The translations under genes and the position numbers were made by a program. Of a stretch of DNA of 32,821 nt, positions 32,351 through 32,821 are shown one piece after another. Source of the stretch: Thiobacillus denitrificans (GTDB taxonomy: Bacteria; Pseudomonadota; Gammaproteobacteria; Burkholderiales; Thiobacillaceae); the NCBI GenBank assembly GCA_002343685.1, contig DDRS01000041.1, forward strand, positions 70,389 to 103,209, read 5' to 3'. The notes beneath the pieces were generated by a model. That model did not search any database. It was given only the letters and a program-made list of their open reading frames with translations, and was not told where the DNA came from. The first letter of the stretch is position 1; every line of letters starts with the position of its first letter.

Positions 32351-32821
32351 ATGAATCTGCCCAGCCCCGATACCCTCATCAACCGCGAGCTCGGCATACT
32401 CGCCTTTCAGCGCCGGGTGCTGTCGCAGGCAGACGATCCGTCCATGCCCCTGCTGGAGCGCCTGCGCTTCCTGTGCATCGTCTCGAGCAACATGGACGAA
32501 TTCTTCGAGGTGCGCGTGGCCGGCCTCAAGGAACAGATCCGCGCCAACTCGACCCAGCGTTCGGCCGACGGCCTGACGCCGCGCCAGCAGTTCCGGGCAG
32601 TCTCGGAAACGGCGCATGCGCTGGTTGCGCGCCAATACGAACTGTTCAACAAGGCGATCATTCCCGAGCTCGCCGAGCACGGCGTCCACTTCATTCGCCG
32701 CACGCACTGGAACGAAACCCAGGCGGCCTGGATCCGCGACTACTTCTTCCGCGAACTGATGCCGGTGCTCACGCCGGTGGGACTCGACCCCTCGCATCCC
32801 TTCCCGCGTGTGCTCAACAAG
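32351..32821 (+). CDS. ppk: Polyphosphate kinase 1, N-terminal part (cut by the window edge)
   Basis: Ppk1 polymerises the terminal phosphate of ATP into inorganic polyphosphate at the inner membrane. The 157 residues visible carry the N-terminal domain signature INRELGILAFQRRVL, LLERLRFLCIVSSNMDEFFEVRVAGL and the FRELMPVLTPVGLDPSHPFP block, all diagnostic. About 680-700 residues are normal, so three quarters lie outside. No good ribosome site precedes the ATG. ATTCAT-C-ATGAAT, a perfect 6-1-6 palindrome, spans the start codon (32344-32356). Confidence 0.97.
   Translation, partial: MNLPSPDTLINRELGILAFQRRVLSQADDPSMPLLERLRFLCIVSSNMDEFFEVRVAGLKEQIRANSTQRSADGLTPRQQFRAVSETAHALVARQYELFNKAIIPELAEHGVHFIRRTHWNETQAAWIRDYFFRELMPVLTPVGLDPSHPFPRVLNK

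Overview
The window is a gene-dense, high-GC stretch of a betaproteobacterial chromosome. The divergent fur / bamE-dapB-(grxC)-carAB block, the bamC-dapA pair and the overall protein similarity point to Betaproteobacteria. A sulfur-oxidiser-like lineage (Thiobacillus or relatives) is my guess, not a demonstrated assignment. There are about 36 protein genes. I saw no rRNA, tRNA, CRISPR array or insertion sequence, and no gene-free stretch longer than about 210 bases. Many neighbours overlap by ATGA, GTGA or TGATG, so translational coupling is widespread.

Layout. 1-4194 (minus): bamE with an unusual C-terminal fusion, dapB, grxC, then carA and the start of carB behind an internal sigma70-type promoter. 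4274-4723 (plus): fur. 4711-8454 (minus): nitroreductase, then a CNP1-like secreted protein, proB, a cobC-like phosphatase and btuF, the last four in one overlapping operon. 8622-9521 (plus): a cation diffusion facilitator. 9605-11749 (minus): pirin and cyclopropane fatty acid synthase. 11810-14255 (minus): an oxidative-stress-like module of rubrerythrin, a CCG/4Fe-4S protein and a DUF3501 protein. 14461-16579 (plus): msrB, a flavin oxidoreductase and a secreted metallo-beta-lactamase-fold hydrolase. 16629-22758 (minus): DUF3301 protein, rhlE, a YycJ-like MBL hydrolase, bamC, dapA and zwf. 22841-30160 (minus): a flagellar-type export operon fliF-G-H-I-J-X-O-P-Q-R. 30230-32821: sixA and a CYTH-CHAD protein (minus) divergent from ppk1 (plus), with a Pho box between them.

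The most unusual region is the flagellar-type operon. It carries the MS-ring, ATPase complex and export gate, but no fliE, fliK, fliL, fliM or fliN. One 154-residue protein of unclear family fills the slot where fliKLMN normally lies. FliF lacks the stretch that normally forms the beta-collar. FliG has lost several classical torque residues and its EHPQ motif, which contributes to FliM binding. Together these suggest a flagellum-derived export machine that may not rotate.

Other points of interest are a 15-bp palindrome shared by the rubrerythrin/msrB intergenic region and the Fe-S gene promoter; BamE fused through an Ala/Pro linker to an NTF2-like domain; an MsrB without its usual resolving cysteine beside a flavin reductase; and phosphate-type control of a polyphosphate locus.
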